Below, piece by piece: positions 25,202-33,582 of a DNA stretch of 64,000 bases (position 1 is the first letter of the stretch; each line of letters opens with the position of its first letter). This stretch comes from Alistipes sp. GTDB taxonomy: Bacteria; Bacteroidota; Bacteroidia; Bacteroidales; Rikenellaceae. The DNA lies in assembly GCA_017560425.1 (NCBI GenBank), contig JAFZEX010000024.1, positions 34,884 to 98,883 on the forward strand, in the 5' to 3' direction. The translations under genes and the position numbers were made by a program. The notes under the pieces were generated by a model. The model worked only from the letters and a program-made list of their open reading frames with translations. It was not told the DNA's origin and did no database searches.

Positions 25202-26131
25202 ATGAGCGACATAAAGCTAAATTTTTTTGAGCGTATAGCCCTCGAACTATTGTGGGGCTTTAGCCGCTTTATGCACGTTATGCCTCGCTGGTTTCGCTTT
25301 GGGCTATTTCAGCCATTCGTCTATGTGTTGTTTCGCATTGTAGGCTATCGTCGTAGAGTGGTGCTCCAGAATTTGCAGCGCTCGTTCCCCGAGAAGAGTG
25401 ATAAGGAGATTGGTCGCATCATGCGTAAGTTTTATAACTTTCTTGCCGAGGTTGTTGTAGATACCATGTCGCTTGCAGGGGCAAAACCTACTGATAAAGA
25501 GCAACCTATACATTGGCCGAATGGCAAGGAGCATAGCGAGCGCATGGCAGGCAAAAGGTGGATTGCCATGGCTTCGCACTTCGGCTGTTGGGAGTATCTG
25601 CTTATGTGGTCGTGGGAGTCAGAGTCGCAGTGCTTGGGTGTCTACCACCCACTAAAGAGCAAGATTTTTGAGTGCTACTACCGCCGTCTGCGCAACTTTG
25701 CGCCTAACGTCAAGCAGGTGCCCATGAAGGATACCATGCGCCACTACCTCAGAAATGCCGAGTGCAAGGAGGGCTTGGTCATGGGACTTATCTCCGACCA
25801 GTCGCCCGAGCTACGTGCCGACACCGTGTGGTACGACTTCCTAAACCGCAAGACAGCTTTTGTCGAGGGTGGCGAGAAGATAGCCTTGAAGTTTCACCTT
25901 CCCGTATATTTCTGCTACACCAAGCGCCTCAGGGCTGGCGACTACTCGATACGTTTTGATGAGATATACGATGGTGTTGAGCAGGTTGCACCAAGCGAGA
26001 TCACACGCCGCTATGTCGAGCGCCTCGAGGCTATGATCAAGGAGTCGCCCGAGTTGTGGCTATGGTCGCACAATAGGTGGAAGCATACGCCCGAGAAGCA
26101 GGCACTAAGATTTGGAAAATCGACGCTCTAA
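25202..26131 (+). CDS. Lysophospholipid/lipid A acyltransferase (LpxL/HtrB-like)
   Basis: Start set at the ATG at 25202 (MSDIKLNFFERIALELLWG), just after a good promoter; the open frame extends further upstream only inside recX. The 309-residue product has an N-terminal membrane-proximal segment and the acyltransferase H-X4-E motif in 'ASHFGCWEYL'. 'VYHPLKSKIFECYYRRLR', 'GLVMGLISDQSP' and 'LWLWSHNRWKH' follow, all typical of LpxL/LpxM/HtrB enzymes. It would add a secondary acyl chain to lipid A, or act on a related lysolipid, at the inner membrane. The Stealth gene starts 31 nt later, so both may shape the cell surface. Confidence 0.9.
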   Translation: MSDIKLNFFERIALELLWGFSRFMHVMPRWFRFGLFQPFVYVLFRIVGYRRRVVLQNLQRSFPEKSDKEIGRIMRKFYNFLAEVVVDTMSLAGAKPTDKEQPIHWPNGKEHSERMAGKRWIAMASHFGCWEYLLMWSWESESQCLGVYHPLKSKIFECYYRRLRNFAPNVKQVPMKDTMRHYLRNAECKEGLVMGLISDQSPELRADTVWYDFLNRKTAFVEGGEKIALKFHLPVYFCYTKRLRAGDYSIRFDEIYDGVEQVAPSEITRRYVERLEAMIKESPELWLWSHNRWKHTPEKQALRFGKSTL

Positions 26132-26162
26132 ACATCGGGATATACCTTATATATAAGTAGTA

Positions 26163-27041
26163 ATGGATATTGTTATAACATACGTCAATGGCCTCGACCC
26201 CGTGTGGCAAGCCGAGTATGCCGAGTTCACAAACACGCCAATTCTCGAGAAGAGGTTTCGTGATTGGGGCACGTTGCGCTATTTGTTTCGTGGCATAGAG
26301 CGAAATATGTCCTTTATTCGCAAGGTGCACCTCGTGGTGTCGGGCGAGAGCCAGGTGCCCGAGTGGATTAATCGTGACGAGGTTAATGTGGTGTTGCACA
26401 AGGATATTATCCCTAAGGAGTATCTCCCTACGTTTAACTCAAACCCTATCGAGATGCATCTGCACCGCATCGAGGGCCTCGACGAGGAGTTCTTGTACTT
26501 CAACGACGACATCTTCCCCGTAATGCCATGCTCGCCCACCGACTTTTTTGTTGATGGCAAGGGCATTATCGGCATGAGCCGCCACCTGTTTGCCCCCGAC
26601 ATGTTTAAGAAGATATGTCGCAACTCGGATAGGCTGGCACGCCGTGCCCTCGGTCTAAAGCCGTCGCTATGCTTCCTGCGCCCACAACATATCTGCGCAC
26701 CTATGCTTCGTAGCGAGCAGGCGAGGTTGTATGGGCTTGTGGAGCAGGAGATTATAGCCACGCTAACTACCACACGCACAGCGAAAAACGTCACGCAGTA
26801 TCTCTTTACTAACTACCTCTATCTTCAGGGCAAGATTATCCCACGTCGTCAGCCCCGCAAGCACTTCTCGGTGGCGGTGGCATCGGTGGATAAGATACGT
26901 CGCTTTCTCGAAAATCCCGACCGTAGGTTGGCCTGCATCAACGATGTTAAGCTCAGCGAGGAGCGCTACACCGAGATGCGAGATATGCTTCACGAGTCGT
27001 TCGAGAGGATGTTCCCGCAGAAATCTAAATTCGAAAGATAA
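26163..27041 (+). CDS. Stealth-family sugar-phosphate transferase (copy 1)
   Basis: The 292-residue protein carries the Stealth conserved regions: CR1 'MDIVITYVNGLDPVWQ', CR2 'RFRDWGTLRYLFRGIERN' through 'HKDIIPKEYLPTFNSNPIE' and 'EEFLYFNDDIFPV', and CR3/CR4-like 'LRPQHICAPMLRS'. Stealth proteins transfer sugar-phosphates in capsule or teichoic-like polymer synthesis, as does the human GlcNAc-1-phosphotransferase. The NDD acidic motif is present. It is clearly different from the two minus-strand copies that follow (it has ITYVNGLD rather than ITWVDGDD). The donor and acceptor are unknown. Confidence 0.88.
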   Translation: MDIVITYVNGLDPVWQAEYAEFTNTPILEKRFRDWGTLRYLFRGIERNMSFIRKVHLVVSGESQVPEWINRDEVNVVLHKDIIPKEYLPTFNSNPIEMHLHRIEGLDEEFLYFNDDIFPVMPCSPTDFFVDGKGIIGMSRHLFAPDMFKKICRNSDRLARRALGLKPSLCFLRPQHICAPMLRSEQARLYGLVEQEIIATLTTTRTAKNVTQYLFTNYLYLQGKIIPRRQPRKHFSVAVASVDKIRRFLENPDRRLACINDVKLSEERYTEMRDMLHESFERMFPQKSKFER

Positions 27042-27043
27042 GC

Positions 27044-27073
27044 AATTAGGGGAGGTTTTGACCTCCCCTAATT
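27044..27073. terminator. Bidirectional terminator between Stealth genes
   Basis: A perfect 13-bp stem (AATTAGGGGAGGT arm) with a TTTG loop stands between convergent genes. Confidence 0.88.
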
Positions 27074-27075
27074 CG

Positions 27076-28998
27076 TTACTTTTTCTTCTTGATAAATCGT
27101 CGTGCAACAGATTGATATCCGTTTGCTGAGAGCTGAAGCGCCGTCTTGCGCTTGATGTTAAAGTCCGACTTCTTGAAGAGTTTTTGGTACTCGCCAAAGG
27201 TCTCGGCATACTCCTTGTCGGACAAAATTCCCCACTGCAAACATTGGTAGGCTACTGCCGTGGCTATGTTGCTCTTGCTCCTCTCGTGCTTGCCCTCGGG
27301 AATAGCGGCAAATAGGTGGCGCAGGAACGTAAGGCGTAGCTCGAGCTTCTCACGTGAGTAGTTGCGGGTTATGCTATTGTCGTTGATAACCATGTTGTAG
27401 TGGTATAGCGCCTCATTTACGTATGCCACCTTTATGTGGTTGAGTAGCATCTTGACGCATACCAACAGATCCTCGCAGTAGTTTAGTCCTGGCACAAAGG
27501 CTATGTCGTATCTGGCGTATAGCGATGTGCGTATCAGCTTATTCCACATTGGGCCATGGAGCTTGCCATTTAGTAGGTCGTCGATAACTGCCGATGCCGA
27601 TAGCTTTGTTGGCCTCTGCGTCGAGCGCTTGGTGTATTTTGCTCGTTGCTTGTAGAAGTCGCAGATAACCATGTCGGCATGACTCTGTGTCGCCGTGCGG
27701 TAGAGCACCTCGAGCTGTGTTGGTAGCATTAGGTCGTCGGGGTCGGCATGTATGGAGTATTCGCCACGAGCATTCTCGATACCTGTCTGGCGTGCTCGGG
27801 CAACACCGCCATTGCTCTGGTGGATAACACGAATGCGGCTATCCTGCTTGGCGTAGTTGTCGCACATAGCGCCCGACGAGTCGGTGCTGCCGTCGTCGAT
27901 AAGTAACACCTCGAAGTCGGTAAATGACTGACTGAGAATAGAGTGTATGCACTTGTCGAGATAGGCCTCGGCATTATACACAGCGACGATGACCGATATT
28001 TTGGGTGCTGGAGCTTCGCCCTCTGTCGTAGGCGCATTAAACATGCCTAAGCGTCGCTCAATCCACTCTATTGTTTGGCGCTGTCCCCACTCCGACATCT
28101 GGTCTATGGAGTTGAAGCAACCAAACTTGTAGGTTGGTTTCTGAGAGAAGTGTGCGAGTCGCTCGCTGACATATTCGTCTGTTGCCATCGAGTTCATATA
28201 TAGCAGCTGGCTATATGCCCTACGCAGCTGACATAATCCTCTGTTATATAGCATGATATATTGCACCACCTGAGCGTTATACTGCTCGGTGTGGCGGAAG
28301 CGATGACGTATGTTGCTGAGCAAGTGCTCGGGGTGCTCAGTGAAGAACTCCTCGTATATGCTACGGCGCAGGGCCTTAGGCGTGTGGTAGAGCCTGATTA
28401 AGCCATTGCGCTTGCCGAGAATGTTTGCGGCGTTGTACATCATCTTGCGGAAGGTCACCAGCTTAGAGTTACAGTCGTGGTGGCCAAACAGTGGGGCAGT
28501 GAAGAGGTCGAGCGCTCCATAACGCTTGCCGTAGCATATCACCTTGCCATCCTCGGTGAAGAAGTCGTCGGGACGGGTGGGGGCAGCCAAGATAAGGTCG
28601 TCGTTGAACTCGATGTAGTACTCGCTAAGACCAGGTATACGCCATGTCATCGACTCAATAGAGATTGAGTTGAAGGTGGGTAGATACTCCTCGTAGCCCT
28701 CGAAAATAGTCTTGTGATCGACAATCTCCATGGGGATATGACCATTGGGGAAGAGCTCCTTGATGCGCTCATCGATCTTGGGGTCTTGCTCGTCGGTTAC
28801 GATATATATCTTGTTGAGCCATGGGGCAAATCTGTTGAGCGACGCTACGCAGTAGAGTATCTCGCCCACGCTACGAAAGCGTGTGGTGCCTGCCACGTCG
28901 TCACGGCTGGCTATTGTGCTGTCGCCATACTTCTCACGTTTGGCTTTGTGGCGTGGATCGTCGCCATCAACCCATGTTATTACTGCATCAATCTTCAT
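27076..28998 (-). CDS. Stealth domain fused to a family 2 glycosyltransferase
   Basis: The 640-residue protein has two enzyme modules. Residues 1-315 are a Stealth transferase (CR1 'AVITWVDGDDPRHKAK', CR2 with 'TTRFRSVGEILYCVASL' and 'YIEFNDDLIL', CR3/4 with 'RHRFRHTEQYNAQ'). From about 328 a GT2 domain begins ('PKISVIVAVYNAEAYLDKC', 'LLIDDGSTDSSG', 'HADPDDLMLP', the last being the DxD-like metal site). Its Stealth half is nearly the same as the adjacent gene, which stops at the equivalent point (ERRLG). Coupled sugar-phosphate and sugar transfer in a repeating surface glycan is inferred. The downstream gene of the pair at 29027-29995, it follows by 28 nt. Confidence 0.88.
   Translation of the reverse strand: MKIDAVITWVDGDDPRHKAKREKYGDSTIASRDDVAGTTRFRSVGEILYCVASLNRFAPWLNKIYIVTDEQDPKIDERIKELFPNGHIPMEIVDHKTIFEGYEEYLPTFNSISIESMTWRIPGLSEYYIEFNDDLILAAPTRPDDFFTEDGKVICYGKRYGALDLFTAPLFGHHDCNSKLVTFRKMMYNAANILGKRNGLIRLYHTPKALRRSIYEEFFTEHPEHLLSNIRHRFRHTEQYNAQVVQYIMLYNRGLCQLRRAYSQLLYMNSMATDEYVSERLAHFSQKPTYKFGCFNSIDQMSEWGQRQTIEWIERRLGMFNAPTTEGEAPAPKISVIVAVYNAEAYLDKCIHSILSQSFTDFEVLLIDDGSTDSSGAMCDNYAKQDSRIRVIHQSNGGVARARQTGIENARGEYSIHADPDDLMLPTQLEVLYRTATQSHADMVICDFYKQRAKYTKRSTQRPTKLSASAVIDDLLNGKLHGPMWNKLIRTSLYARYDIAFVPGLNYCEDLLVCVKMLLNHIKVAYVNEALYHYNMVINDNSITRNYSREKLELRLTFLRHLFAAIPEGKHERSKSNIATAVAYQCLQWGILSDKEYAETFGEYQKLFKKSDFNIKRKTALQLSANGYQSVARRFIKKKK
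28581..28890 (-). repeat. Near-identical segment, copy in the Stealth-GT2 gene
   Basis: About 310 bp align without gaps to 29575-29884 (offset 994). My hand count finds about 11 mismatches, well above the similarity of the rest of the two genes. Confidence 0.8.
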
Positions 28999-29026
28999 TA
29001 TTTATCGTGGGGCTAATAGTTTTGGG

Positions 29027-29995
29027 TTATTCTCTTATGCCTAAGCGTCGCTCTATCCACTCGATAGCCTCTTGGCACGCCTCGGCGGGGGCGAGGTCTA
29101 AGGAGTTGAAGCAGCCGAACTTCTTTTCGGGCGACCTGCTAAATCCCTCGAGCTTGCGCCGCACATACTCCGCATCGTTCTTTGCCTTCATGTATAACAA
29201 CTCGTCGTCGGCGCTACGCATCACCGAGCGCTTGGTGTGGTGGAGCGTCATGTATTGAATCTCCTGGGCATTATACTGCGATGCGTGGCGGAAGCGGTGA
29301 CGTATGTTGTGAATTAGGTGGTCGGGGTGCTTGGTGAAGTGCTCCTCGTAGATGCTCCTAAGTAGCGCTTTGGGCGTGTGGTAGAGCATTATAAAGTGTG
29401 AGTCGTCCTGACAAAAGTTGGTAGCATTAAGCATCGACTCCTTGTACGACACTTGCTTAGGAGCGTTGCCACGATGCTTGAGCATGCGGCTGAGGCGCAC
29501 GAAGAACTTTAGGCGACGCTTGCCGTAGCATACCACCTTGCCCTCCTCGGTGAAAAAGTCCTCGGGAGAGGTTGGGGCAGCCAAGATAAGGTCGTCGTTG
29601 AACTCGATAAAATGCTCGCTAAGACCAGGTATACGCCATGTCATCGACTCAATAGATATTGAGTTGAACGTAGGTAGATACTCCTCGTAGCCCTCGAAAA
29701 TAGTCTTGTGATCGACAATCTCCATGGGGATATGACCATTGGGGAAGAGCTCCTCGATGCGCTCGTCGATTTTGGGGTCTTGCTCGTCGGTTACGATATA
29801 TATCTTGTTGAGCCATGGCGCAAATCTGTTGAGCGACGCTACGCAGTAGAGTATCTCGCCCACGCTACGAAAGCGTGTGGTGCCGCCCACATCCTCACGG
29901 CTGGCAATCTTGCTGTCGCCATAGGCATTGCGCTTGGCTATGTGCTTGGGATCATCGCCATCAACCCATGTGATAACTGCGTCAATCTTTCTCAT
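29027..29995 (-). CDS. Stealth-family sugar-phosphate transferase (copy 3, unfused)
   Basis: The 322-residue paralogue of the Stealth half of the following gene has CR1 'AVITWVDGDDPKHIAK', then 'TTRFRSVGEILYCVASL', 'DHKTIFEGYEEYLPTFNS', 'FIEFNDDLIL' and C-terminal 'RHRFRHASQYNAQ'. It ends in 'EWIERRLGIRE', matching the linker point of the fusion protein. The middle (residues 165-210) has diverged, which may change acceptor choice. A full promoter lies upstream at 30033-30064 and probably drives both genes. Confidence 0.88.
   Translation of the reverse strand: MRKIDAVITWVDGDDPKHIAKRNAYGDSKIASREDVGGTTRFRSVGEILYCVASLNRFAPWLNKIYIVTDEQDPKIDERIEELFPNGHIPMEIVDHKTIFEGYEEYLPTFNSISIESMTWRIPGLSEHFIEFNDDLILAAPTSPEDFFTEEGKVVCYGKRRLKFFVRLSRMLKHRGNAPKQVSYKESMLNATNFCQDDSHFIMLYHTPKALLRSIYEEHFTKHPDHLIHNIRHRFRHASQYNAQEIQYMTLHHTKRSVMRSADDELLYMKAKNDAEYVRRKLEGFSRSPEKKFGCFNSLDLAPAEACQEAIEWIERRLGIRE
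29575..29884 (-). repeat. Near-identical segment, copy in the unfused Stealth gene
   Basis: Partner of 28581-28890; direct orientation, ungapped. Confidence 0.8.
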
Positions 29996-30032
29996 AATTT
30001 GTTTGGGCGGTTTATGCTTGAATATATCATAG

Positions 30033-30064
30033 CAAAATTATTACTTTTTTTTCAAAAAAGCAAA
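30033..30064 (-). promoter_or_regulatory. Promoter of the minus-strand Stealth pair
   Basis: On the minus strand TTTG (30064-30061), 20 nt, then TAATTTTG (30040-30033). The ATG is 37 nt downstream. Confidence 0.75.
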
Positions 30065-30078
30065 TGTCAAATATGCAA

Positions 30079-30104
30079 GAGGCTGACCCAAAGTGATCAG
30101 CCTC
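30079..30104 (-). terminator. Terminator of the lipocalin gene
   Basis: An 8-bp perfect stem (GAGGCTGA/TCAGCCTC) with a 10-nt loop lies 9 nt after the lipocalin stop. Confidence 0.7.
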
Positions 30105-30112
30105 CCTAAAAA

Positions 30113-30631
30113 TTACTGTTTTACCCATATTAAATCTCGTGTGTCGTAGCCTCGACGCTCGGCTATGTCGCATATCTCGCGCTTGGTTTGAGAGTCGAGC
30201 TGTCGTGTGCGAGAGAGTATCCATAGATACTTTGGCGACTTGCTACCCACGAGCGCCCACTCGTAGTCGTCGTCGAGGGCAAGGATGTTGTAGTCGGAGT
30301 AGAATACCCAGAAGAACGACACCCTCAGCTGCCCCGGCTCCCTGCCCGCCTTCGCCTTGCCATATGCTGTTTTGCGCTTGCCCGTATTGGTGTTTATGCC
30401 GGTGTTCGTGACCGATATCATGCCATCTTTTTGTATGGCATAAAATGCCTCGCAATACTCCATGTTGCGCTCAAACGAGTGGTCGAAACGCGCTATCTCG
30501 TACCAGCGACCCATGTAGCGCTTGATGTTTAAATTTTTTATTGTAGTGCGGTCGATATCAAACTTTTGCGCCCTGCACCCAGACGCAGCAAATAGCATTG
30601 TTGCCATAAGTAAAATACATGCTTGTTTCAT
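30113..30631 (-). CDS. blc: Bacterial lipocalin (Blc-like lipoprotein)
   Basis: Start chosen at the ATG at 30631 (MKQACILLMATML), giving 172 residues with a lipobox ending 'FAASGC'; upstream in-frame Met residues would spoil the signal. The lipocalin hallmark G-x-W is in 'YMGRWYEIARFDH', followed by 'SVTNTGINTNTGKRKTAYGKA' and 'LGDD'-like 'LALDDDYEWALVG'. 'YLWILSRTRQLD' is a standard Blc signature. Lipocalins of this type bind lipids or lysophospholipids at the outer membrane. It is monocistronic, with a hairpin terminator just after the stop. Confidence 0.92.
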   Translation of the reverse strand: MKQACILLMATMLFAASGCRAQKFDIDRTTIKNLNIKRYMGRWYEIARFDHSFERNMEYCEAFYAIQKDGMISVTNTGINTNTGKRKTAYGKAKAGREPGQLRVSFFWVFYSDYNILALDDDYEWALVGSKSPKYLWILSRTRQLDSQTKREICDIAERRGYDTRDLIWVKQ

Positions 30632-30698
30632 ACGGCACGTAGGGTGCATATACCGTGCCAAACCCACGTGTGGTTTTTTGTCTAAAATATATTAATAA

Positions 30699-30729
30699 TT
30701 TGCTATTATAAAAATTCTTTTTATCTTTG
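30699..30729 (+). promoter_or_regulatory. Promoter of the DASS transporter gene
   Basis: TTTG (30699-30702), a 19-nt spacer, TATCTTTG (30722-30729). The leader is about 40 nt. Confidence 0.75.
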
Positions 30730-30774
30730 TCAAAACTTATTTAAGGATAACATCCTAAGCAAAAAATTACTCGA

Positions 30775-32658
30775 ATGCTAACAACAATAATCATCTTGCT
30801 CATTGCCGCAGCGCTCTTTGTTAGTGGTAAGGTGCGCTCTGACCTCGTGGCTATATGTGCCCTCTTGGCTCTCCTGCTCTCGCAGATATTGACCCCTACG
30901 GAGGCGCTCGCTGGCTTCTCGAACACCACCGTGATTATGATGGTGGGACTATTTATCGTTGGTGGCGGCATCTTCCAAACAGGCCTCGCCAAGATGATAG
31001 GTGGTCAGGTTATTAAGCTTGCGGGAACAAGCGAGAGACGCCTCTTTTTGCTCGTGATGCTCGTAACGGCGCTCATCGGAGGCTTCGTGAGCAACACAGG
31101 AACGGTGGCTCTGATGCTGCCTATTGTCGTTAGTATGGCGGCCTATGCTGGCACGTCGTCACGCCGACTGCTCATGCCCCTTGCCTTTGCAAGTAGCCTC
31201 GGCGGTATGATGACACTTATCGGTACGCCTCCCAACCTTATCATTCAGGAGACGCTGTCGAATGCTAAGGCTGAGGGTCTTGTATCGTCGCTAATCCCCG
31301 ACATCGGCTTCTTTACGTTCCTACCCGTGGGTATTATCACCCTCACGGTGGGTATCGTTGTGCTCATGCCGCTAACCAAGATTTTCCTCACGCCAAAAAA
31401 TACTGAGAAGCAGAACAAAAAATCGTCGAAGAGCCTTAACGAGCTTGTTGCGGAGTATGGCTTGGCGGAGAACCTCTTTAGAGTGCATGTCGTTGATTCG
31501 TCGCTTGTTATCGGCAAGACCATCGTCGAGTTGGATATCTATCGTAAGTATGGCATCAACGTCATGGAGCTACGCCGTAGTGCTGGTCAGAATAAGTTTG
31601 TGCGCACGGTAAACCAGCAGCTCGCCTCGCCCATGCTTATGCTTCAGAAGGACGACGTGTTGTATCTCTCGGGTGATCCTGAGCGTGTGCAGCAGCTTGC
31701 CGAGGATTTCAAGGTAAAGCTCCTCGATGTACATACCGACGAGATTGAGGGTAGCTCATCGAATGCCTCGCTCGACTTCTACGACATCGGTATTGCCGAG
31801 ATTCTTATCATGCCTACTTCGTCGATTATCAACCTCAAGATTATGGACGTGGGCTTGCGTAGTAAGTTTAATATCAACGTGTTGGGCATTCGTCGTAATA
31901 AGAGCTACTTGTTGCACGATCTCGGCAACGAGAAGATACATGAGTCCGATGTGTTGCTTGTGCAGGGCGCTTGGAAGGATATAGCTCGCCTACGTAGCGA
32001 GTCGTCGAACTGGGTGGTTCTTGGCGAGCCACTGCAGGAGGCTGCTAAGGTTACGCTCGACTATAAAGCCCCCATGGCGGCACTTATCATGTTGGCGATG
32101 ATTGTCATGATGGTTGTGGACTCTATCCCCGTTGCCCCTGTTACGGCTGTGCTGCTTGCGGCAATATTGATGGTCATCACGGGCTGTGTGCGTAGCGTCG
32201 AGGCGGCATATAAGACTATTAATTGGCAGACCATAGTGCTCTTTGCGGCTATGTTGCCTATGTCTACGGCATTGGAGAAGACGGGCGTGTCTACTGCTAT
32301 TGCCGACTTTATTGTCAATACCTTCGGCTCGAGTGGCACGTATGTGGCGTTAGCTGCGGTATATTTCGCAACGTCGATAATGACTATATTTATCAGCAAT
32401 ACTGTTACGGCGGTGCTTATGGCGCCTATCGCCCTGCAGTGTGCTTTGGGTGTGGGTGTTAATCCAATACCATTCCTCTTTGCTGTCACCGTGGCAGCCT
32501 CGATGTGCTTTGCGTCGCCCTTCTCAACGCCACCAAACGCCCTTGTCATGCCCGCTGGTCAGTACACCTTTATGGACTTCATCAAGGTCGGTTTGCCTCT
32601 GCAGATTATCATGGGCTTGGTGATGATTTTCGCTCTGCCACTGCTCTTCCCATTTTAG
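30775..32658 (+). CDS. SLC13/DASS-family transporter with two RCK_C (TrkA-C) domains
   Basis: The 627-residue inner-membrane protein has about 11 hydrophobic segments arranged as two halves, split by a soluble insertion at about 215-400 that contains two RCK_C domains ('VVDSSLVIGKTIVELDIYRKYGINVMELRR' region and its repeat 'IMPTSSIINLKIMDVG'). Each membrane half holds the S-N-T substrate/Na+ motif: 'SNTGTVALMLP' and 'SNTVTAVLMAP'. Members move sulfate, dicarboxylates or other anions with Na+; the RCK_C insertion is usual in the bacterial subgroup and may sense nucleotides. The substrate cannot be read from sequence. It has its own promoter and terminator. Confidence 0.9.
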   Translation: MLTTIIILLIAAALFVSGKVRSDLVAICALLALLLSQILTPTEALAGFSNTTVIMMVGLFIVGGGIFQTGLAKMIGGQVIKLAGTSERRLFLLVMLVTALIGGFVSNTGTVALMLPIVVSMAAYAGTSSRRLLMPLAFASSLGGMMTLIGTPPNLIIQETLSNAKAEGLVSSLIPDIGFFTFLPVGIITLTVGIVVLMPLTKIFLTPKNTEKQNKKSSKSLNELVAEYGLAENLFRVHVVDSSLVIGKTIVELDIYRKYGINVMELRRSAGQNKFVRTVNQQLASPMLMLQKDDVLYLSGDPERVQQLAEDFKVKLLDVHTDEIEGSSSNASLDFYDIGIAEILIMPTSSIINLKIMDVGLRSKFNINVLGIRRNKSYLLHDLGNEKIHESDVLLVQGAWKDIARLRSESSNWVVLGEPLQEAAKVTLDYKAPMAALIMLAMIVMMVVDSIPVAPVTAVLLAAILMVITGCVRSVEAAYKTINWQTIVLFAAMLPMSTALEKTGVSTAIADFIVNTFGSSGTYVALAAVYFATSIMTIFISNTVTAVLMAPIALQCALGVGVNPIPFLFAVTVAASMCFASPFSTPPNALVMPAGQYTFMDFIKVGLPLQIIMGLVMIFALPLLFPF

Positions 32659-32668
32659 CATAAACAAT

Positions 32669-32700
32669 CAACGCCCCGCTGAATAGTGGGGCGTTGGTTT
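32669..32700 (+). terminator. Rho-independent terminator
   Basis: A 12-bp stem with one mismatch (CAACGCCCC arm), 4-nt loop, followed by a T-rich tail, 10 nt after the transporter stop. Confidence 0.85.
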
Positions 32701-32716
32701 GTTTGGTGTTTGTTGC

Positions 32717-33502
32717 TTATTTATTGTGGCAAACGTACGCATCGGCTATGCCGTCAGGTGTTTTGCTGAGGTATAGAAACTTGCCGTCGAGTTTGTAGTA
32801 GTAGGTTACCTCGCCTCCGCTCGAGCCTATGTAGCTGATGTAAATCTTATTATTGTCGAATGTGTAGTTAAATAGACGTCCAAGTGTAAGACCCTCATGG
32901 ACACCTGCTTCGTTGTATTTCGATTCGTATGTCTCGCCGTCGCCAGGTGTTCTGAACTTAAAGTGCTTATCCACACGCTTGCCATCTACGTAGGTTACTC
33001 TCATCCAGTCGCCCACAAGCACATCGCTTGCATCTGCGGTCTTCGAGAACACATACTCGAACTTCTCCTCGTCATCTCTTGCTATTAGGTGTAGCTCTTC
33101 GCCCTCAAACCAGTAGTCCCACACAACCTCCTCGGTTTCTCTGCCCAATAGCACATATAGCACGTTGCCCTCAACACGATATGAGAAGTAACTACGTGAA
33201 TAGCCGTAGATAATGCCATCATTGTTGTAGTCGTCGATAGAGAGGTGTCCTGTGCCATCCTCGTAGAATCGCCAGTAATACTCCCTTTTGACTTGTTGTA
33301 TCTCGCTCTCTGCTGAGCGTCGCCATAGTCCGATGAACACCTCCTTCTCGCCAATCTCCTCCTTGTAACTATTTCCTGCTGTTTCCTGATTGTTCTCCTG
33401 CTCGGTATTGTTCTCAGGAGCATAGTTCTCAGGCTCTTTCTCGCACGACGATGCCACACCCGCCATTGCAAGCATCAGCATCATAAACAAAACTTTTTTC
33501 AT
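32717..33502 (-). CDS. Lipoprotein with two lipocalin-like repeats
   Basis: The 261-residue product has a lipobox ('GVASSC') and a Glu/Asn-rich linker (residues 21-45). Two similar beta-rich modules follow, each opening with a G-x-W-like turn: 'FIGLWRRS' near residue 57 and 'LVGDWMRVTYVDGK' near 162. Each continues through strands such as 'YYWRFYEDGTGHL' and 'KHFKFRTPGDGETY'. This matches the Bacteroidota lipocalin-like (DUF4488/DUF5640-type) lipoproteins in general shape, but I cannot name the exact family. The ligand is unknown. The location is presumably the outer or inner membrane, facing the periplasm or surface. Confidence 0.7.
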   Translation of the reverse strand: MKKVLFMMLMLAMAGVASSCEKEPENYAPENNTEQENNQETAGNSYKEEIGEKEVFIGLWRRSAESEIQQVKREYYWRFYEDGTGHLSIDDYNNDGIIYGYSRSYFSYRVEGNVLYVLLGRETEEVVWDYWFEGEELHLIARDDEEKFEYVFSKTADASDVLVGDWMRVTYVDGKRVDKHFKFRTPGDGETYESKYNEAGVHEGLTLGRLFNYTFDNNKIYISYIGSSGGEVTYYYKLDGKFLYLSKTPDGIADAYVCHNK

Positions 33503-33529
33503 AGTTGTAAGTTGTTAGTTAGACAATAG

Positions 33530-33549
33530 GCTCTTATGTTGTTAAGAGC
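33530..33549 (-). terminator. Weak hairpin after the C10 remnant
   Basis: A 7-bp stem (GCTCTTA/TAAGAGC) with a 6-nt loop in the 80 nt between the C10 pseudogene stop and the lipoprotein start. It could be a terminator or a leader hairpin. Confidence 0.45.
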
Positions 33550-33582
33550 AATATATTTTATACTCAATAATTTAGCCACATA

